Part shown: positions 21,552 to 25,465 of the stretch, in pieces
Numbering within the stretch: the stretch's first letter is position 1
How the letters are laid out: every line of letters starts with the position of its first letter
Assembly (NCBI GenBank): GCA_902796865.1
Contig: CADBQZ010000192.1
Coordinates: 1-25,465, forward strand
DNA from: an uncultured Ruminococcus sp.
GTDB taxonomy: Bacteria > Bacillota > Clostridia > Oscillospirales > Ruminococcaceae
Length of the DNA: 25,465 nt
Reading direction: 5' to 3'
Translations under genes and position numbers: made by a program
Notes under the pieces: model-generated
The model's input: only the letters and a program-made list of their open reading frames with translations
Database searches by the model: none
What the model was told of the DNA's origin: nothing

Positions 21552-24131
21552 ATGACAGACAACAACCGCAATGATAGAAGAGGACGTTCAGTTCCGCCGT
21601 CAGGCCATCCGTCTACACCAAGAGGCAGAGCCATGCGCTCAAAGCCGTCATATACAGAAAGAAAAAGACCGCCTTCGGCATCAAGCCGTGCGAATCCCGG
21701 AAGAAAGCCCAATCCTATGGCTTCTATAGCGCCTCCGCAGCTTCCGCCGAGAGATGGGAACGGCAGCCCTCGCAGACGTCCCAATACGCCGCCGGAAAAT
21801 CCGACACTTTATAAAGTGAAAAAAGTTCTGGCCGTACTAGGCACTACTCTTATGTCGATGTTTTTAGTGCTTGTTATTACAGGTACTATCGTAGGAACTG
21901 CGCTTACAGTATATGTACTTGAATTCATGGACGAATCTACCGACGTAACGCTCAAAGAACTCGAAAGCAGCTCAAATACGATAGTTTATGCTCAGAACAG
22001 CGACGATAATCTTATACAGCTTTATGCTGTTACCAATGAGATACAGCGTATCCCTATAGACATTTCCGATGTTCCGCAGCACGTCCGTGATGCTTTCGTT
22101 GCTATCGAGGACGAAAGATTCTATTCACACGAAGGTGTTGACTATAAGCGTACATTTGCGGCATTCGTTAATATGTTCATGCACATATACGATACCCAGC
22201 AGGGCGGTTCTACTATAACTCAGCAGCTTATCAAGAACCTTACAGGTGATGATGAAGCAAGCCCGGAAAGAAAGATCCGTGAGATATTCAGAGCCATGCA
22301 ATTCGAGAAAAAATATTCCAAGGACGAGATACTTGAAGCTTACTTAAACTATATAGGCTTCGGCGGTCCTACTAACGGAATACAGCTCGCATCGCTCAAA
22401 TATTTCGGAAAGAATGTTTCGGACCTTGATATTGCAGAAGCTGCCTGCCTTGCAGCTATACCAAAATCGCCAGAAACGCTCAATCCGTTTGCAGGATATG
22501 AAGACGAAAACGGCGAATGGATAAATACCGGACGTGAAGCCAATAAAGACAGACAGAAAAATGTTCTTCTCCATATGTATTCAAACGGCGTTATATCATA
22601 CGACCAGTATAAGGAAGCGCTTGATGAAAAGCTGATATTCACCGATTCAGAAGAATACGCCGAGGCTCATCCGGAATCAGAAGAAGAAAAAGCATTAAAG
22701 AGCCAGAAAGCTACTTCATGGGTTGTAGATACTGCCCTTCGTGAATATGCACAAGTTCTTATGGATGAATATGGCATTGACGAATCCGAAGCTATAAAGC
22801 GTATAAATACAGGCGGTTATCAGATATATACCACCGTTGACATGGATATGCAGAAATATGTCGAGGAAAAATACCTTGATCTGAACAATCTTATGAATGC
22901 AGATGCAAACTCCACCTGGACCGATACCGATGACGACGGCGAATACGAACAGATATTCCCACAATCGGCATTCGTTGCTATGAATTACGACGGTGAGATC
23001 AAGAGTATCGTCGGCGGCGTAGGTGAAAAGACCGAATCGCTCGCATTCAACAGGGCAACAATGGCAAAGCGTCAGCCCGGTTCGTGTATAAAGCCTATAA
23101 CCACATACGGACTTGCACTTTACAGTGACCATATCCACTGGGGAAGCGTTTATAAAGACTCTCCAATAAAGCTCGATGACGGAAAAGAATGGCCTGAAAA
23201 CTACGACTATATCTGGAGAAGATCGAATATGTTCATATTTGAAGCTCTGAGGCAGTCAAGAAACACTGTTCCGGCACAGCTTTGTAAGGAACTTACCCCA
23301 CAGACAGTATTTGAATTTGCAACAAAGAATCTTAATGTTGATCTTGTAGACGCAACAGAAGAAGGTGCTACCGATATTGCATACGCACCGCTTACGATAG
23401 GAGCGCTCACATACGGTATCTCACCGCAGAATCTCGTTAATGCGTATCTTCCATACGGAAACGGCGGAACATACTGCTCGGCTCATATAGTGAGCCGTGT
23501 TGAAAAAGGCGACGGTACTGTTGTATATACAAATGACGGTTATCCGCACGAAGCCGTTGATCCGGAAACAGCATATGTTATGAACAAGCTTTTACAAGAA
23601 GTTATCAAAAGCGGTACAGGTACAGCTGCTCAGCTCAGTAATAAGGTAGTAGCAGGCAAGACCGGTACATCAGAAGACTGGAACGATATATGCTTTGTAG
23701 GACTTACTCCGGATTTTGTAAGCGGTGTATGGATAGGCTATGACACAAAGAATGAACTCAACCACGGATTATCTTCTGCGGAAGTATGGTCTAATATAAT
23801 CGGTGAATATGCAAATTCGCTTGAAACAGATACGTCATTCCCTGAATGTGATTCAATAATAGAAGCACCGATGTGTAATGTGTCGGGTATGAGAGCAACA
23901 GGAGCGTGCGGTTCAAATATAAATGGATACTGGAAATCCTCGAACGCACCTATCTGTAACGGACATTCATCATATATAGAGAAGAAACCGGCAGAAGAAA
24001 AATCAGAAGACGAGCAGGCAGAACAGCAGGATCAGCAGGAACAGCAGGAACAGCCGGCAGACGGTCAGCAGCCTGCAGATCAGGCTGCTGAGGCTCAGCC
24101 TGAACAGCCGGCAGAGCAGCCAGCTGAATAA
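21552..24131 (+). CDS. class A penicillin-binding protein (PBP1A-type)
   Basis: 859 residues. A basic Pro/Arg-rich cytoplasmic tail (1-85) and one transmembrane helix (about 92-124) precede the GT51 glycosyltransferase (about 150-330) with catalytic Glu186 in EDERFYSHEG and QQGGSTITQQLIKNL. The transpeptidase domain has Ser511 in SCIK, Ser569-Arg-Asn in the SxN box and Lys703 in KTGT. After it comes a Cys-containing segment (765-802, four Cys), then a Gln/Glu/Pro/Ala-rich repetitive tail (812-859). It polymerises and cross-links peptidoglycan outside the membrane. ATG start with a weak GAGG eight bases upstream; own promoter at 21355-21383. The RNA methyltransferase follows after 10 bases. 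Confidence 0.96.
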   Translation: MTDNNRNDRRGRSVPPSGHPSTPRGRAMRSKPSYTERKRPPSASSRANPGRKPNPMASIAPPQLPPRDGNGSPRRRPNTPPENPTLYKVKKVLAVLGTTLMSMFLVLVITGTIVGTALTVYVLEFMDESTDVTLKELESSSNTIVYAQNSDDNLIQLYAVTNEIQRIPIDISDVPQHVRDAFVAIEDERFYSHEGVDYKRTFAAFVNMFMHIYDTQQGGSTITQQLIKNLTGDDEASPERKIREIFRAMQFEKKYSKDEILEAYLNYIGFGGPTNGIQLASLKYFGKNVSDLDIAEAACLAAIPKSPETLNPFAGYEDENGEWINTGREANKDRQKNVLLHMYSNGVISYDQYKEALDEKLIFTDSEEYAEAHPESEEEKALKSQKATSWVVDTALREYAQVLMDEYGIDESEAIKRINTGGYQIYTTVDMDMQKYVEEKYLDLNNLMNADANSTWTDTDDDGEYEQIFPQSAFVAMNYDGEIKSIVGGVGEKTESLAFNRATMAKRQPGSCIKPITTYGLALYSDHIHWGSVYKDSPIKLDDGKEWPENYDYIWRRSNMFIFEALRQSRNTVPAQLCKELTPQTVFEFATKNLNVDLVDATEEGATDIAYAPLTIGALTYGISPQNLVNAYLPYGNGGTYCSAHIVSRVEKGDGTVVYTNDGYPHEAVDPETAYVMNKLLQEVIKSGTGTAAQLSNKVVAGKTGTSEDWNDICFVGLTPDFVSGVWIGYDTKNELNHGLSSAEVWSNIIGEYANSLETDTSFPECDSIIEAPMCNVSGMRATGACGSNINGYWKSSNAPICNGHSSYIEKKPAEEKSEDEQAEQQDQQEQQEQPADGQQPADQAAEAQPEQPAEQPAE

Positions 24132-24141
24132 CGGAGGTATA

Positions 24142-25257
24142 ATGAACGACAAAATAAGGCTTAGCTGTCCGTGTCATTTCGGACTTGAAAGCGTTTTAAA
24201 ATTTGAAGTAAACAAAATTGGCGGTGAAAATATTGAAGTCCGTGACGGACGTGTAAGCTTTGACGGCGGATATGATATATTGGCAAGAGCAAATATTTGC
24301 CTTGCCACCGCCGAAAGAGTTCAGATAGTTTTAGCTCAGTTTACTGCAAAAAGCTTTGATGATCTTTTTGAAAGTGTAAAAAAGATCCCGCTTGAAAGAT
24401 TTATTGGAAAAAAAGATCAGTTTCCCGTAAAAGGTCACTGTCTCGACTCAAAACTGCACAGTGTCCCGGACTGTCAGTCGATAGTAAAAAAAGCAGCCGT
24501 TGACAGACTGCGTTCGGTATATAAAATAAACTGGTTTGAGGAAACAGGTGCAATACACCAGTTAAGCTTCAACATCATAAAAGACAATGTAGTTATATAT
24601 CTCGACACCTCCGGAACAGGGCTTCACAAAAGAGGATACAGGAGGAACGCAAACTCTGCACCGATAAGAGAGACGCTTGCGGCAGGCATAATAGACTTAG
24701 CAAGAGTAAGAAGCCACAGCACCGTAACTGACCCATTCTGCGGCAGTGGTACATTTCTTATAGAATCCGCAATAAAAGCGCTCAATATACCGCCGTGTAT
24801 CAACAGAAGATTTGCAGCAGAAAAATGGGAATGTATTCCTGAAAGCATTTGGCGTGATGAACGCAAAAGAGCGATCTCACTCGTGGATAAAAGTGCTGAA
24901 TTCAGGGCATACGGCTTTGATATTGATAATGAATGCGTAACACTCTCAAAGGAAAATAGTGCAAAAGCAGGTGTTGCAACAAGGATAACTATTTGCAATG
25001 CAGATATTGCAGACTATGAACGCCGTGAAGGTATTACGATATGCAACCCGCCATACGGAGAACGAATGCTTGAGATCAGAGAAGCAGAACAGATATACAA
25101 AAAAATGGGCGAAGTATTCCGCCCTGACCGTGAGCACAGTTGCTTTATAATCTCACCTCATGAAGATTTTGAGAAATTCTTCAGCAAAAAAGCCGATAAA
25201 AAGCGTAAACTTTATAATGGTATGATAAAATGCAATTTGTATATGTATTTTAAATAG
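24142..25257 (+). CDS. THUMP-domain class I RNA methyltransferase (RlmL/YpsC-like)
   Basis: 371 residues. A ferredoxin-like plus THUMP RNA-binding region (about 1-160) is followed by a Rossmann methyltransferase with motif I DPFCGSGTFLIE (197-208), the acidic strand-2 end FDID (259-262) and the catalytic NPPYGERM (302-309), the NPPY set of N-methylating enzymes. By similarity it modifies a guanine of 23S rRNA (m2G2445 in Escherichia coli RlmL); unlike RlmL it lacks a second, RlmK-like domain, as usual in Firmicutes. ATG start after GGAGG, 10 bases from the PBP1A stop, so it shares that transcript. A terminator follows directly. Confidence 0.92.
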   Translation: MNDKIRLSCPCHFGLESVLKFEVNKIGGENIEVRDGRVSFDGGYDILARANICLATAERVQIVLAQFTAKSFDDLFESVKKIPLERFIGKKDQFPVKGHCLDSKLHSVPDCQSIVKKAAVDRLRSVYKINWFEETGAIHQLSFNIIKDNVVIYLDTSGTGLHKRGYRRNANSAPIRETLAAGIIDLARVRSHSTVTDPFCGSGTFLIESAIKALNIPPCINRRFAAEKWECIPESIWRDERKRAISLVDKSAEFRAYGFDIDNECVTLSKENSAKAGVATRITICNADIADYERREGITICNPPYGERMLEIREAEQIYKKMGEVFRPDREHSCFIISPHEDFEKFFSKKADKKRKLYNGMIKCNLYMYFK

Positions 25258-25274
25258 GATCTCAATAAAAAATC

Positions 25275-25303
25275 AAGGTCACCTTATGGTGACCTTTTAT
25301 TAT
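25275..25303 (+). terminator. intrinsic terminator after the RNA methyltransferase gene
   Basis: Perfect 9-bp stem AAGGTCACC/GGTGACCTT (25275-25283 with 25288-25296) with a TTAT loop, followed by TTATTATT. Confidence 0.9.
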
Positions 25304-25333
25304 TGATGAATAATTATATTTGCTGTTTAGAAT

Positions 25334-25367
25334 ATAAAAACACTCCCTTAAAAAATAAGAGAGTGTT
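25334..25367 (-). terminator. intrinsic terminator of tRNA-Asn
   Basis: On the minus strand AACACTC pairs with GAGTGTT (25339-25345 with 25361-25367), with an inner CTTA/TAAG pairing, followed by TTTTTA. It lies 11 bases beyond the tRNA 3' end and faces the terminator of the methyltransferase gene. Confidence 0.85.
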
Positions 25368-25378
25368 CATTCTATATC

Positions 25379-25454
25379 TGGCTCCCCCAACTGGACTTGA
25401 ACCAGTGACATCATGATTAACAGTCATGCGCTCTACCGACTGAGCTATGGAGGA
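25379..25454 (-). tRNA. tRNA-Asn (anticodon GTT)
   Basis: 76 bases including the encoded CCA (25379-25381). On the minus strand acceptor TCCTCCA pairs with TGGGGGA (one G-T pair). It is followed by TA, a GCTC D-stem, anticodon loop CTGTTAA with anticodon GTT, and a T arm with TTCAAGT. The discriminator is G. Its promoter lies beyond the right window edge. Confidence 0.97.
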
Positions 25455-25465
25455 ATATATGATGA

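Overview
The window looks like a chromosomal segment of a Gram-positive, low-to-moderate-GC Firmicute, most likely Ruminococcus or a close relative in the Oscillospiraceae. Three things point there. The strong housekeeping promoters are sigma-A type and the ribosome binding sites are GGAGG type. The ribosomal protein L27 has the Firmicute-specific cleavable N-terminus, next to its Prp protease. A secreted family-5 glycoside hydrolase ends in a dockerin, the hallmark of a cellulosome-forming fibre degrader. The species assignment is inference. No phage, conjugative, CRISPR or defence locus was seen; this is mostly ordinary core genome.

Layout, left to right. (1) 1-1225, minus: the end of a tRNA-Val gene with a consensus promoter, then a yerC-like TrpR-family regulator and a class I methyltransferase one base apart. 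(2) 1474-3117, plus: a lone GH5-dockerin gene closed by a bidirectional terminator. (3) 3179-6827, minus: a translation block rplU-prp-rpmA-obg-mrnC-yebC, with a structured L21 leader in front and a hairpin terminator between rpmA and obg. (4) 6883-12434, minus: rny (with an unusually long 5' leader), rqcP, hup, mazG, an uncharacterised 180-aa protein and a class I/II aminotransferase. (5) 12542-14107, plus: a SpoVB/MurJ-type flippase with a TTG start. (6) 14180-19067, minus: aconitase, two uncharacterised membrane proteins, NADP-isocitrate dehydrogenase and the NADH sensor Rex, apparently one operon making 2-oxoglutarate. (7) 19203-20617, plus: purA with its own promoter and terminator. (8) 20646-20861: a gene-free, hairpin-rich block with inverted ends that looks like a small non-autonomous repeat element. 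(9) 20891-21250, minus: a small membrane-anchored BofC-like protein. (10) 21355-25296, plus: a class A penicillin-binding protein and a THUMP-domain RNA methyltransferase, followed by a minus-strand tRNA-Asn.

The genes serve ribosome assembly and quality control (L21, L27, Prp, Obg, RqcP, Mini-III, RlmL-like enzyme), RNA turnover (RNase Y), cell-wall building (flippase, PBP1A), purine and TCA-branch metabolism (PurA, Acn, Icd, Rex) and plant-fibre degradation (GH5). I found no strong candidate for an entirely new system. The items most worth a second look are the acn/icd operon carrying two unknown membrane proteins, the roughly 270-base leader of the RNase Y gene, the MITE-like element after purA, the uncharacterised 180-aa protein paired with an aminotransferase, and the mazG-hup-rqcP cluster that lacks its usual sporulation and division partners.
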